From positions 1-64,000 of the forward strand of contig NZ_JAVYJB010000012.1 of assembly GCF_032490495.1 (NCBI RefSeq): DNA of 64,000 bases. The letters are read 5' to 3'. Source of the stretch: Pilosibacter fragilis. GTDB lineage: Bacteria > Bacillota > Clostridia > Lachnospirales > Lachnospiraceae. Every line of letters begins with the position of its first letter. Position 1 is the first letter of the stretch. The position numbers and the translations under genes were made by a program. Shown here one piece after another: positions 26,732-34,908 of the stretch. The notes under the pieces are model-generated. The model was given only the letters and a program-made list of their open reading frames with translations. It searched no databases and was not told where the DNA came from.

Positions 26732-28147
26732 ATGAACAAAATCACAAATGCGTCAAGATTTCTTTTTGAGGAACTTGTATCCAGAATACAGGAACGTTCC
26801 AACGCAGTGGGAATCGCGGTTGCGATCATTGACCGAAATGGAAATACACAGTATGAAAAGTTTTTTGGATACCGGGATCAGGAGAGAAAATTGCCGATCG
26901 ATGAGGATACGATCTTCGGGTTAGCGTCCGTCACGAAATCCTTTGTGGCTTTATCGATCATGCAGCTAGTCGAAGCTGGAAAAGTAGATCTGGATGATCC
27001 GGTGAGCAAATATATTCCGGAATTTACAAACCGCAATCAGAAACCGATAAAGGTATGGCACTTTTTATGTCACACAGCGGGCTTTTATCCGATGCACCGC
27101 ACAATCATCAATGAGATCGCGCAGAAGGCAGGACTGGATGAGAATGAGACAGGGGATTTTGCGTTCTGTGAGAAGATCGCATTGGAAGGAACAAAGGCAG
27201 TCGCTGAGCTGCTGGATGCCCAGACAAAGGAAAACGGCGGTCTGATCGGAGATCCGGGAAACTACATGAGCTATTGCAATGATGGCTTTGGACTTTTGTC
27301 AGAGATCGTACGTCGTGTCGGCGGAGAGAACAGCTTTGCGGAATATGTGAAAAAACATATTCTTGAGCCTCTTCATATGGAGCGGAGCAGCGGAGAGTAT
27401 GTAAGACCGGCAGCGGATGCGAATGCGGCAGTTCTCTACAAAATGCAAAAAGGTGTCATGACCTCCGGCAGAGATTACCATGACAATGCATTTTCCCTCG
27501 GAGGAGCCGGTTCCCTGAAATCTACGCTTGCCGACATGAAAAAATACATCTGCATGTATCTGAATTACGGAAAGGGGATCGATGGAACAAGGATCCTCTC
27601 CCAGGAGGGTGTACGGACGATGTGTCGCCCAAGAATCGATTATCGCCCGGATAGCCATTATTGCTTTGGCCTTGCGCAGAAGAAGCTGGATGACCTGACG
27701 GTTATGGAGCATGGCGGAAGCCTGCCGGGAGTTTCGTCGAATTTATCCTGGTCGTATGATGCCGGAGTGGGCGTTATGGTACTGTGCAACACGTCGGGCG
27801 TGCCGGTTAGCACGATCGCGGATGCAGCAATGCGGATGTATCATGGAAGAAATCCGATCGAGGACCGATTTGTTTATCAGGAGACGGAGTGGAATGCGAA
27901 AAAGAGAAAGGCGATGTGCGGCACCTTCCGTTCAGATGAAGATAACAATATCACGATCTTTGAAAAAGATGGAAATCTGGCAGTCAAAGAGGGAGAGACG
28001 CTTCTTCGATTTGTGCCGGTGCAGGAATTTTTAGGGATTGTGCGCAACCCGGATAAGGATGGCTACGTGAGATTCTTCGAAAATGAGAATGGTGAGATCT
28101 TTGCAATCGGATACGGTGGAAGAATGCTGCCGAGAGTGAAAGACTGA
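26732..28147 (+). CDS. Serine hydrolase, class C beta-lactamase / D-aminopeptidase-like family
   Basis: A 471-residue penicillin-binding-protein-fold hydrolase. Catalytic motifs are S66-V-T-K69, Y181-C-N183 and H327-G-G. There is no signal peptide, so it should work in the cytosol, which argues against a secreted beta-lactamase and for an esterase or D-amino acid peptidase role. The C-terminal 110 residues form an extra beta domain (CGTFRSDEDNNITIFEKDGN) like that of D-aminopeptidases. AAAGGAGAGG precedes ATG. It closes the importer/peptidase unit and is followed by a terminator. Confidence 0.88.
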   Translation: MNKITNASRFLFEELVSRIQERSNAVGIAVAIIDRNGNTQYEKFFGYRDQERKLPIDEDTIFGLASVTKSFVALSIMQLVEAGKVDLDDPVSKYIPEFTNRNQKPIKVWHFLCHTAGFYPMHRTIINEIAQKAGLDENETGDFAFCEKIALEGTKAVAELLDAQTKENGGLIGDPGNYMSYCNDGFGLLSEIVRRVGGENSFAEYVKKHILEPLHMERSSGEYVRPAADANAAVLYKMQKGVMTSGRDYHDNAFSLGGAGSLKSTLADMKKYICMYLNYGKGIDGTRILSQEGVRTMCRPRIDYRPDSHYCFGLAQKKLDDLTVMEHGGSLPGVSSNLSWSYDAGVGVMVLCNTSGVPVSTIADAAMRMYHGRNPIEDRFVYQETEWNAKKRKAMCGTFRSDEDNNITIFEKDGNLAVKEGETLLRFVPVQEFLGIVRNPDKDGYVRFFENENGEIFAIGYGGRMLPRVKD

Positions 28148-28169
28148 TTGGATCAAAGTTTGAGTATGA

Positions 28170-28207
28170 AAATGCCGGGTGATCAGAAGAATGATCATCC
28201 GGCATTT
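28170..28207 (+). terminator. Bidirectional intrinsic terminator
   Basis: AAATGCCGG-GTGATCA pairs with TGATCATCCGGCATTT. A short A run on the left and T run on the right allow use from both strands, serving the serine hydrolase gene. Confidence 0.8.
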
Positions 28208-28208
28208 C

Positions 28209-28284
28209 GTGATTTTGATAGGAATATGTCAGCTTCGCTGACCGGAATCATGTGCAAAGTCTCACGGACGTTTCGACTTGAATT
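28209..28284 (+). repeat. Dispersed intergenic repeat, family 4, copy 1
   Basis: About 75 bases (GTGATTTTGATAGGA, TGTCAGCTTCGCTGAC, ... CGACTTGAAT) reappear in reverse orientation at 50211-50283. The core GTCAGCTTCGCTGAC is itself a hairpin. Confidence 0.8.
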
Positions 28285-28330
28285 TAACCGCCATACGGAA
28301 TCTATGCAGTGTGTTTTATATGACGATCAA

Positions 28331-28837
28331 TTAGTGGATAAAGCCTTCTGCCCACTTTTTAAAGTTTGCGAAGTCCTCTTCGTTCGGATGGGAGAGGCCT
28401 TCATTGTACGTGTCGCGAAGAAGCTTTCCCTTTGCGTCCTCCGGGTCCTTTTCGAGCATTGCGGCAAATTTATCGGCGACTGCCGGCTGCATTTTCCCCT
28501 GGCAGACGAAGCCTGTCAGAACGGTGTTGTTTACGGGAATATTTGCCTCTGCCTGCTTTAAGATCGAGTGGATGTAATCAGGAGCGGCATATCCGGCTGT
28601 GCCGAAAAGAGCGATCTTTGTATTCTGAAGGTTTTTTAAGAAGATCCGTGTCCTGTCATCGCAGCTTCCTTTATCGGTCCAGAAGCCGGCGAAGATAAGG
28701 TCCGCTCCAAGATCCGGGGAGTAATGGGATGTATCACCGAAATAAACACAGTGCTCATGCGGAAGGATATCATGGAGACGATCTGCAAGTGCTGCGGTAT
28801 TTCCGGTCTTACTGGAATAAACGATTGCATATTTCAT
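28331..28837 (-). CDS. Flavodoxin-domain protein (BilS-like)
   Basis: A 168-residue flavodoxin fold. The FMN phosphate loop is YSSKTGNTAALAD at residues 7-19. The start at 28837 has GGAGGAA about 7 bases upstream; ATG codons at 28843 and 28852 overlap that site. It lies 15 bases behind the flavodiiron protein gene and should be co-transcribed, supplying electrons to it or to another flavoenzyme. Proteins of this type include BilS of bilirubin-reducing gut bacteria, but no bilirubin reductase lies nearby, so that link is not claimed. Confidence 0.87.
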   Translation of the reverse strand: MKYAIVYSSKTGNTAALADRLHDILPHEHCVYFGDTSHYSPDLGADLIFAGFWTDKGSCDDRTRIFLKNLQNTKIALFGTAGYAAPDYIHSILKQAEANIPVNNTVLTGFVCQGKMQPAVADKFAAMLEKDPEDAKGKLLRDTYNEGLSHPNEEDFANFKKWAEGFIH

Positions 28838-28852
28838 TGGCATTTCCTCCAC

Positions 28853-30055
28853 TTACTGTAATGATGCGGCAATTGCGTCTGCAAGTGCGTCAAGCTCAGC
28901 CTCCTGATTGTCTTTCAGGGCAGATTTAATGGTCACATCTGACTCGAGCACATGGATATTTTTCATTGTACCGAGGATTTCCCCCATCTGTTTTGAGGTG
29001 GTTGCCGCCCAGGTTCCGTTCTGGATCAGGGCAGCGGTACGGTTTGTAAGACCGTGGGCTGCAAGCTGGTGGAGCAGTGTGTCCATATTGCAGAAGATAC
29101 CGCCATTGTAGGTGATGGATGCAAAGACAATCGCGGAGGTACGGAACGCGTCTGCAATGATGTAGGACGGATGGGTCTTGGAAACGTCAAAGACGGAAAT
29201 ATGGCGGATGCCGCGGTCGGCAAGCTTTCCGGCAAGGATATCGGCAGCTTTTTCCGTATGACCGTAAACAGATCCGTAGGCGATCGTTACAGATTTCTCT
29301 TCCGGCGTATAGGAGCTCCATTTGAGGTATTTATCGATGAGCCATGGGAGATCTTCTCTCCAGATCACGCTGTGGAGCGGGCAGATCATCCGGATCTCGA
29401 GCCCGGCAGCCTTCTTTAAGAGACCCTGTACGGACATGCCGAATTTTCCAACGATATTTGTATAATAACGTCTCGCCTCAGAGAGCCAGGCAACCTTATC
29501 GTCGATCTCGTCAGCAAAGATATTTCCGTCGACAGCGCCGAAGGAACCGAAGGCATCAGCGGAGAACAGGATCTTTTCTGTCTTTTCATAGGTAACCATG
29601 ACCTCCGGCCAGTGCACCATCGGGGCCATCACGAAGGTAAGCTCATGGGAGCCGAGAGAGATGGTATCTCCCTCTTTTACCAGAATCGCGCGGCTGTCCA
29701 CATCAAAATCAAAGAACTGTTTCATCATTCCCACAGCCTTTGCGGTGCATACGATCTTTGCCTCCGGGTAAACGGCGATCACATCGGCGATGGACGCACA
29801 GTGGTCCGGCTCCATGTGGTTTACGATCAGATAGTCCAGAGTGCGGCCCTTTAAGGCAGCGGTCACATTTTCGAGAAAATCATGGGTGAAGGACGCGTCC
29901 ACGGTATCGAAGAGTGCTGTCTTCTCGTCAAGAAGAACGTAAGAGTTATAGGACATTCCTGTAGGAACCGGATAAACATTTTCAAAGAGAGCGATGCGGC
30001 GGTCATTGATGCCGACCCAGAAAAGGGAATCTGTAAGCTTTCTTATGTTATTCAT
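28853..30055 (-). CDS. Class A flavodiiron protein (FprA-type O2/NO reductase)
   Basis: A 400-residue cytosolic enzyme reducing O2 to water (or NO to N2O) in anaerobes. The N-terminal metallo-beta-lactamase-like domain has the diiron ligands HMEPDH (about residues 80-85), the His in MVHWPEV, the Asp in SADAFGSFG and the His in CPLHSVIW. The C-terminal flavodoxin domain opens at YGSVYGHTEKAAD near residue 262. GGAGG precedes the ATG. It forms a two-gene operon with the flavodoxin, an oxidative defence unit placed next to the iron uptake genes. Confidence 0.96.
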   Translation of the reverse strand: MNNIRKLTDSLFWVGINDRRIALFENVYPVPTGMSYNSYVLLDEKTALFDTVDASFTHDFLENVTAALKGRTLDYLIVNHMEPDHCASIADVIAVYPEAKIVCTAKAVGMMKQFFDFDVDSRAILVKEGDTISLGSHELTFVMAPMVHWPEVMVTYEKTEKILFSADAFGSFGAVDGNIFADEIDDKVAWLSEARRYYTNIVGKFGMSVQGLLKKAAGLEIRMICPLHSVIWREDLPWLIDKYLKWSSYTPEEKSVTIAYGSVYGHTEKAADILAGKLADRGIRHISVFDVSKTHPSYIIADAFRTSAIVFASITYNGGIFCNMDTLLHQLAAHGLTNRTAALIQNGTWAATTSKQMGEILGTMKNIHVLESDVTIKSALKDNQEAELDALADAIAASLQ

Positions 30056-30340
30056 GTTAGAAACCTCCTGATATTAATATTGCTGTGGCGTTTTCCGAAT
30101 CTGCCAGAACGAGAACGGTGAAATACCGGAAAGGTACTGGCTTCTGAAAGAGTCACAAAAGGTCAAAAAATAAAATCATCTGGACCTATATATTCCTATT
30201 GTCGGCAAATTTTAACAATATAAAAGTAAATCCAGACAAGACAGAAATATTGACGCAGATATACTATCATTTTAAATGGAAAGTCTTTGGAAAGCAAGTA
30301 AAACCATCCGGTAAAATCTTAAAAAATTATTAAATACCAG
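30056..30340 (+). other. Divergent intergenic region without gene
   Basis: AT-rich DNA between the flavodiiron gene (leftward) and the iron locus (rightward). It must hold the flavodiiron promoter, but no convincing -35/-10 pair can be fixed on the minus strand. Confidence 0.6.
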
Positions 30341-30369
30341 TTGACAAGTTGGGTATGAAGTCATATAAT
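30341..30369 (+). promoter_or_regulatory. Consensus sigma-A promoter of the feo locus
   Basis: TTGACA at 30341-30346, exactly 17 bases, TATAAT at 30364-30369: a full consensus promoter, so expression must depend on repression. Confidence 0.88.
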
Positions 30370-30378
30370 TCACTTGAA

Positions 30379-30397
30379 ATTGATATTCGTTATCAAT
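30379..30397 (+). promoter_or_regulatory. Fur box
   Basis: ATTGATATTCGTTATCAAT is a 19-base near-perfect palindrome of the Fur type (TGATA...TATCA). It covers the predicted transcription start of the feo promoter, so iron-loaded Fur would block transcription. Confidence 0.78.
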
Positions 30398-30437
30398 ACG
30401 ACTGTTCCCACAAATGGTTTGGTGAGAGGTGATAGAA

Positions 30438-30614
30438 ATGCTTACAGATGTAATTGTTTTGTTGCTGGTTGCCATGGCCGTGATCGGTGTGATAAAGAGT
30501 ATCCGGAAACAGAAGAAGAGCGGTTCCTGTGGGGGCTGCTGCGGTTCCTGTTCCGGTTGCAGCGGATGCGGCAGTGTCCATTACGATACAGCTCCGAAAG
30601 CTCACAAAGCCTGA
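30438..30614 (+). CDS. FeoB-associated Cys-rich membrane protein
   Basis: A 58-residue protein: one N-terminal membrane helix (TDVIVLLLVAMAVIGVIKSI), a basic patch RKQKK, then a Cys/Gly cluster (SCGGCCGSCSGCSGCG) with seven Cys residues. Small proteins of this form are regularly encoded with feoAB and are thought to help ferrous iron transport, perhaps as an iron or Fe-S carrying partner. The start at 30438 has GAGAGGTGAT 6 bases upstream. It is the first gene after the Fur box. Confidence 0.88.
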   Translation: MLTDVIVLLLVAMAVIGVIKSIRKQKKSGSCGGCCGSCSGCSGCGSVHYDTAPKAHKA

Positions 30615-30642
30615 GCGGATGGGAGTGTAAAGAGGAGGAAAC

Positions 30643-30858
30643 ATGATGCCAATGACATTTTTACGTGCCGGTGAGACCGGTATGATCCAGCGTGTCGGCG
30701 GAGCGGAGGATACAAAGAGATTCCTCGCGAATCTTGGCTTCGTGGACGGAGCGGCAGTGACAGTGATCTCTGAACTCAACGGAAACCTGATCGTAAACAT
30801 CAAGGATTCCAGAGTCGCGATCAACAAGGAGATGGCAAAGCACGTTATGGTGCAGTAG
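30643..30858 (+). CDS. feoA: Ferrous iron transport protein A, copy 1
   Basis: A 71-residue SH3-like FeoA protein: FLRAGETGMIQRVGG, RFLANLGFVDGAAVTVISEL and INKEMAKHVMV show the usual beta-barrel pattern with the conserved Leu-Gly-Phe. GAGGAGGAAAC lies before the ATG. FeoA is a cytosolic partner that promotes FeoB activity. It is followed by a terminator-like hairpin and a second regulatory palindrome before the next feoA, so the two feoA genes may be separately controlled. Confidence 0.92.
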   Translation: MMPMTFLRAGETGMIQRVGGAEDTKRFLANLGFVDGAAVTVISELNGNLIVNIKDSRVAINKEMAKHVMVQ

Positions 30859-30952
30859 CTGTGAAAAAAGACGGTGACTGTTCAGCAGTTTGCCTTATCC
30901 CGCAGGGAAGTGCAGACTGGGAAGAATGGGCAGTTATGGATGATGAAAGTTC

Positions 30953-30980
30953 AAGTGGGAGATTTCCCACTTTGCTTTTT
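30953..30980 (+). terminator. Possible terminator or attenuator between feoA genes
   Basis: AAGTGGGA pairs with TTCCCACTT over a 3-base loop, followed by TGCTTTTT. It could end or thin the first transcript. Confidence 0.65.
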
Positions 30981-30989
30981 CCCCAATGG

Positions 30990-31017
30990 TTAGTATGTGC
31001 TAATTAGCATCAACTAA
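30990..31017 (+). promoter_or_regulatory. 28-base operator-like palindrome upstream of the second feoA
   Basis: TTAGTATGTGCTAA and TTAGCATCAACTAA form an inverted repeat with 11 of 14 positions matched around AATT. It differs from the Fur box at 30379 and in its TTAG...CTAA ends resembles DtxR/IdeR-type sites more than Fur sites. Confidence 0.55.
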
Positions 31018-31103
31018 TCGAATACTTTTGGAAAAAATTCACAAAAGGCAGGGGAATGGATCCGGACCGCAGGAGCGATCCACAGGGATAGAAAGGAGAA
31101 GAC

Positions 31104-31328
31104 ATGACATTACGTGAAGTTCCGGTACATACAACGGTTAAAGTTGTGAAGATCAACGGAGAGGGCGCATTCCGCCGCAGAATCATGGATATGGGCATTA
31201 CCAAAAACAGCGAGATCTACGTTCGTAAAGTGGCACCGCTCGGTGATCCGGTCGAGATCACGGTCCGTGGATATGAACTGTCGTTGAGAAGAGACGATGC
31301 GGAAAGTGTCGAAGTCGTTACAGTCTGA
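31104..31328 (+). CDS. feoA: Ferrous iron transport protein A, copy 2
   Basis: A 74-residue FeoA-type SH3-like protein: LREVPVHTTVKVVKINGEG, RRRIMDMGITKNSEIYVRKV and PVEITVRGYELSLRRDDAES. AAAGGAGAAG precedes ATG. It lies 114 bases before feoB. It is clearly diverged from copy 1; many clostridia encode two FeoA proteins with one FeoB. Confidence 0.93.
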   Translation: MTLREVPVHTTVKVVKINGEGAFRRRIMDMGITKNSEIYVRKVAPLGDPVEITVRGYELSLRRDDAESVEVVTV

Positions 31329-31442
31329 TGACGGATAAATGTTTTGCCTGATGTGTATGCAAAGCATTGGCAAAACCTGGTTGCTGTCCGCCCGGAATGT
31401 GGACAGCAGCAACACAAGTGCAGGAAAATAGGAGGATGAAAA

Positions 31443-33626
31443 ATGGCTATCAAAATCGCATTAGCCGGAAACCCGAACTGTGGTAAGACGACCATGTTCA
31501 ATGCCCTCACAGGCGCGAATCAGTACGTCGGAAACTGGCCGGGTGTAACTGTAGAGAAAAAAGAAGGTAAATTAAAATCTGCCAAGAGCGGTGAAGAGAT
31601 CATCATCACAGACCTTCCGGGTGTTTACTCCCTTTCCCCGTACACACTGGAGGAAGTCGTCAGCCGTGATTACCTCGTTCACGAGAAACCGCAGGCGATC
31701 ATCAATCTGGTAGACGCAACAAACATTGAGAGAAACTTATATTTGACGACTCAGATCCTCGAGATCGGTATTCCGGTTGTAATCGCGTTAAACATGGCTG
31801 ATCTGCTTGCAAAGAGCGGGGATAAGATCGATGTGAAGAAGCTTTCCGAGATTTTCGGCTGTGAAGTCGTTGAAACCTCCGCATTAAAGGGCACAGGTCT
31901 TAAGGAGGTTGTCGAGAAGGCAATCGAGGCAGCGAAGAAGAATGAGTGGAAGAATCCGGCCGGAATCTTCTCCGGAAGCGTAGAAAACGCGATTGAGAAG
32001 GTTGAGGAGGCTGTCGGTGACGCTGTGGATGCAGACCAGAAGAGATGGTTCGCGATCAAGCTTCTTGAGAAGGACAGCAAGGTCATCGAGCAGTTACATC
32101 TTCCGGCATCCGCTATGGCAGCGGTCAACACGGAGGTTACCCGTCTTGAGAAAGAGACTGATGACGATACAGAGAGCATCATCACAGACGAGCGTTATAC
32201 ATACATCGGAAGCGTGATCGACAAGGCCGTTAAGAAATCCGGCAAGAAGCTCTCCACATCCGATAAGATCGATAAGATCGTTACAAACCGTATTTTAGGT
32301 ATCCCGATCTTCGCGGCAGTGATGTGGTTTGTTTACTACATCTGCGTAAGCACACTCGGAACCATGGGTACAGACTGGGCGAATGATACATTCGGCGGCG
32401 GCATTCAGGAATGGGCAGGCGCAGCACTCGCGGCAGCAGGCGCAAGCGACTTTATCCAGAGCCTTGTTGTAGACGGTATTCTCGGCGGACTCTTCGCTGT
32501 ATTCGGGTTCCTGCCGCAGATGGCACTCTTATTCTTAATGCTCTCCATCCTTGAGGACTGCGGATACATGGTACGTATCGCATTCGTCATGGACCGTGTG
32601 TTCCGTCACTTCGGACTTTCCGGTAAGAGCTTCATTCCGCTCCTTATCGCATCCGGCTGCGGTATCCCGGGTATCATGGCCTCCAAGACCATTGAAAACG
32701 ATAACGACAGACGTCTTACCATTATGACAGCTACATTTATTCCGTGCGGTGCGAAGCTTCCGGTTATCGCTCTTTTAGGCGGCATCATGGTCGGCTGGAC
32801 ATCCGGAGATTACTCCGATGCGGGAAATACAGCATTCTTAATGTATGCGTTGGGTATCGCCTGCGTCCTTGTAGCAGCGATCATGTTAAAGAAGACAAAA
32901 CCGTTCTCCGGCGAGGCAGCTCCGTTCGTTATGGAGTTACCGGCATACCACATCCCGTCCGCTAAGACCGTTCTTATGCACACCTGGGAGCGTCTGTGGG
33001 GCTTCATTAAGAAAGCCGGAACGATCCTGTTCCTTGCCTGCGTGATCATGTGGATCCTCTCCACATTTGGTTTCGAGAATGGTGCGTTCGGTATGGTAGA
33101 AGATACAGAAAACTGCTTGATGGCGATCCTCGGAAGCGCTCTTGCATGGATCTTCGCTCCTCTCGGATGGGGCAAATGGCAGTGCGTTGCAGCGGCGATC
33201 TCCGGATTCTCCGCAAAAGAGGGTATCGTTTCCACAATGGGTGTCCTTGCAAATGTCAGCGAGGATCTCTCCGAGGAGACAGACGTTGTCGCAGCCGCGA
33301 TCAGAGACTGGTTCCCGACAATGGCAGCAGCCTTCTCCTTCCTTGTATTCAACCTGTTAAACTCCCCGTGTCTGGCGGCTATTTCCACAATGGCCCAGCA
33401 GATGCAGTCCAGAAAGTGGTTCTGGTTTGCAATCATCTTCCAGAACGTGTTCGCTTACTGTGTAGCACTGATGTTCTACCAGTTCGGACTTCTTATGGAA
33501 GGTGGTTCCTTCGGAATCGGCACAGCAGCAGCTGTTGTTGTTCTTCTCGGATTCCTCTATATGCTGTTCCGTCCGGATCCATATAAGAACCAGAAGAAGG
33601 CATCCCGCCGCTCTGTGGCAGCATAA
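31443..33626 (+). CDS. feoB: Ferrous iron transporter B
   Basis: A 727-residue inner-membrane Fe2+ transporter. The N-terminal G-protein domain has G1 GNPNCGKTT (residues 8-16), G3 DLPG, and G4-like ALNMADLL (NMAD in place of NKxD, usual for FeoB). The membrane part holds two gate-type repeats with the conserved Cys motifs (PLLIASGCGIPGIMA, TFIPCGAKLPVIALLGG). The C-terminus ends RRSVAA. GGAGG precedes the ATG. It is complete and in an operon with feoA copy 2. Confidence 0.97.
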   Translation: MAIKIALAGNPNCGKTTMFNALTGANQYVGNWPGVTVEKKEGKLKSAKSGEEIIITDLPGVYSLSPYTLEEVVSRDYLVHEKPQAIINLVDATNIERNLYLTTQILEIGIPVVIALNMADLLAKSGDKIDVKKLSEIFGCEVVETSALKGTGLKEVVEKAIEAAKKNEWKNPAGIFSGSVENAIEKVEEAVGDAVDADQKRWFAIKLLEKDSKVIEQLHLPASAMAAVNTEVTRLEKETDDDTESIITDERYTYIGSVIDKAVKKSGKKLSTSDKIDKIVTNRILGIPIFAAVMWFVYYICVSTLGTMGTDWANDTFGGGIQEWAGAALAAAGASDFIQSLVVDGILGGLFAVFGFLPQMALLFLMLSILEDCGYMVRIAFVMDRVFRHFGLSGKSFIPLLIASGCGIPGIMASKTIENDNDRRLTIMTATFIPCGAKLPVIALLGGIMVGWTSGDYSDAGNTAFLMYALGIACVLVAAIMLKKTKPFSGEAAPFVMELPAYHIPSAKTVLMHTWERLWGFIKKAGTILFLACVIMWILSTFGFENGAFGMVEDTENCLMAILGSALAWIFAPLGWGKWQCVAAAISGFSAKEGIVSTMGVLANVSEDLSEETDVVAAAIRDWFPTMAAAFSFLVFNLLNSPCLAAISTMAQQMQSRKWFWFAIIFQNVFAYCVALMFYQFGLLMEGGSFGIGTAAAVVVLLGFLYMLFRPDPYKNQKKASRRSVAA

Positions 33627-33665
33627 TTTTGGCAGTATCACTTCATTATTCCATAGAAACTCTAT

Positions 33666-33713
33666 AAAAGATCCAGGTCAGAGGCGGACGTCGCTTCGTG
33701 GCCTGGATCTTTT
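33666..33713 (+). terminator. Intrinsic terminator after feoB
   Basis: AAAAGATCCAGGTC pairs with GGCCTGGATCTTTT around a 20-base loop. Confidence 0.85.
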
Positions 33714-33803
33714 CAGTTGGAAACCGCATAGCTTATAGAAGGAAGATTGCGAGAGCCGCGCCGGGGTCCGGACGGCCTTCGCGGATCAAAGGAGACAAAA
33801 ACG

Positions 33804-34592
33804 ATGGAAAATATCGGAAATATTATTCTTGGGATCATGATCCCGTTTGCGGGGACGACACTTGGAGCTGCGTGCGTATATTTTATGAAGAAGGGAATCC
33901 GTCAGAATGTGGAAAAAGGCCTTCTGGGCTTTGCGTCCGGTGTCATGGTGGCGGCATCCGTGTGGTCGCTTCTGATCCCGTCCATGAATCTTTCCGCGGA
34001 TCTGGGACGCCTGGCGTTTCTGCCTGCGGTGACCGGATTCTTCTGCGGCATCCTGTTCCTGCTGTTCCTTGATGGACATGTGCCTCATCTTCACATCGGG
34101 TGCGACGAACCGGAAGGTCCGTCCTGTACGTTAAAAAAAAATACGATGCTTGTCCTTGCGGTGACCCTTCATAATATTCCGGAAGGAATGGCGGTCGGTG
34201 TCATGTTCGCGGGACTTCTTACGGCAAACAGCGGGATCACGTTAGCCGGTGCGTTTGCCCTGTCCGTCGGGATCGCGATCCAGAACTTCCCGGAGGGGGC
34301 GATCATTTCCCTGCCGCTCAAGGGTGAGGGGATGAGCAGCAACCGTGCATTTCTATATGGAACACTTTCAGGCGTTGTAGAGCCAGTGGCAGCAATTCTC
34401 ACCGTTTTGATGTACAGGATCCTCGCTCCGGTCCTGCCGTATCTTCTCGCCTTCGCTGCAGGTGCCATGATGTACGTGGTCGTGGAGGAACTGATCCCGG
34501 AGACTGCGGAGGGAGAGCACTCGAATATAGGAACCATCGGGTTCGCGGTCGGGTTTGCATTGATGATGATGCTGGATGTGGCACTTGGGTGA
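33804..34592 (+). CDS. ZIP-family metal transporter
   Basis: A 262-residue membrane protein with eight helices that should import Zn2+ or other divalent metal. The metal-binding helices carry HNIPEGMAVGVMFAG (about residues 132-146) and QNFPEGAIISLP (about residues 172-183), the ZIP/ZupT signatures. The start at 33804 follows AAAGGAGAC; an in-frame ATG at 33747 would add an unlikely charged extension. Placed behind the feo operon it extends the metal uptake block. Confidence 0.9.
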   Translation: MENIGNIILGIMIPFAGTTLGAACVYFMKKGIRQNVEKGLLGFASGVMVAASVWSLLIPSMNLSADLGRLAFLPAVTGFFCGILFLLFLDGHVPHLHIGCDEPEGPSCTLKKNTMLVLAVTLHNIPEGMAVGVMFAGLLTANSGITLAGAFALSVGIAIQNFPEGAIISLPLKGEGMSSNRAFLYGTLSGVVEPVAAILTVLMYRILAPVLPYLLAFAAGAMMYVVVEELIPETAEGEHSNIGTIGFAVGFALMMMLDVALG

Positions 34593-34619
34593 TACAATAT
34601 GGACGACTGTGCATTATCG

Positions 34620-34745
34620 CGGAGCGTTTATCTCAGTCGGACCTGATTCCCACTGAGACGAGTTTGTTGTTACTCACTACCTGAAAGAGGTGAGAGTCTT
34701 CCCGGCTAAGATAATATTATATGGAAGGGCGACGCCCCCTTGTCC
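34620..34745 (+). ncRNA. Cluster of three stem-loops of unknown function
   Basis: Downstream of the ZIP gene three hairpins follow each other: TCTCAGT/ACTGAGA (near 34631-34661), CTCAC/GTGAG enclosing ACCTGAAAG (near 34675-34694), and AAGGGC/GCCCCCTT (near 34723-34739). No open frame covers them and none has a proper T tract. They may be part of the ZIP mRNA 3' end or a separate small RNA. The rest of the 34593-34780 gap shows nothing else. Confidence 0.35.
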
Positions 34746-34780
34746 TCTGTCAGGTGGAAAAAGGTCAGAAGAATAAAAAG

Positions 34781-34830
34781 AAAAGTGGATATCCAGAGTC
34801 CATGATGTGACTCTGGGATATCCACTTTTT
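34781..34830 (-). terminator. Bidirectional terminator between ZIP and trkH genes
   Basis: AAAAGTGGATATCCAGAGTC pairs with GACTCTGGGATATCCACTTTTT, a stem of about 20 pairs with A and T flanks on both sides. Confidence 0.88.
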
Positions 34831-34908
34831 ATTTCCGACAATCAGATTTTTCAACACGGATCAGTCAAATTGTCAAAATTACATCTATTATCGGGAATGT
34901 TTGCTTAA

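Noticed and set aside
28331..28837. Flavodoxin as part of a bilirubin reductase (bilRS) operon
   Set aside because: No BilR-type reductase or its regulator is nearby; the partner is a flavodiiron protein.
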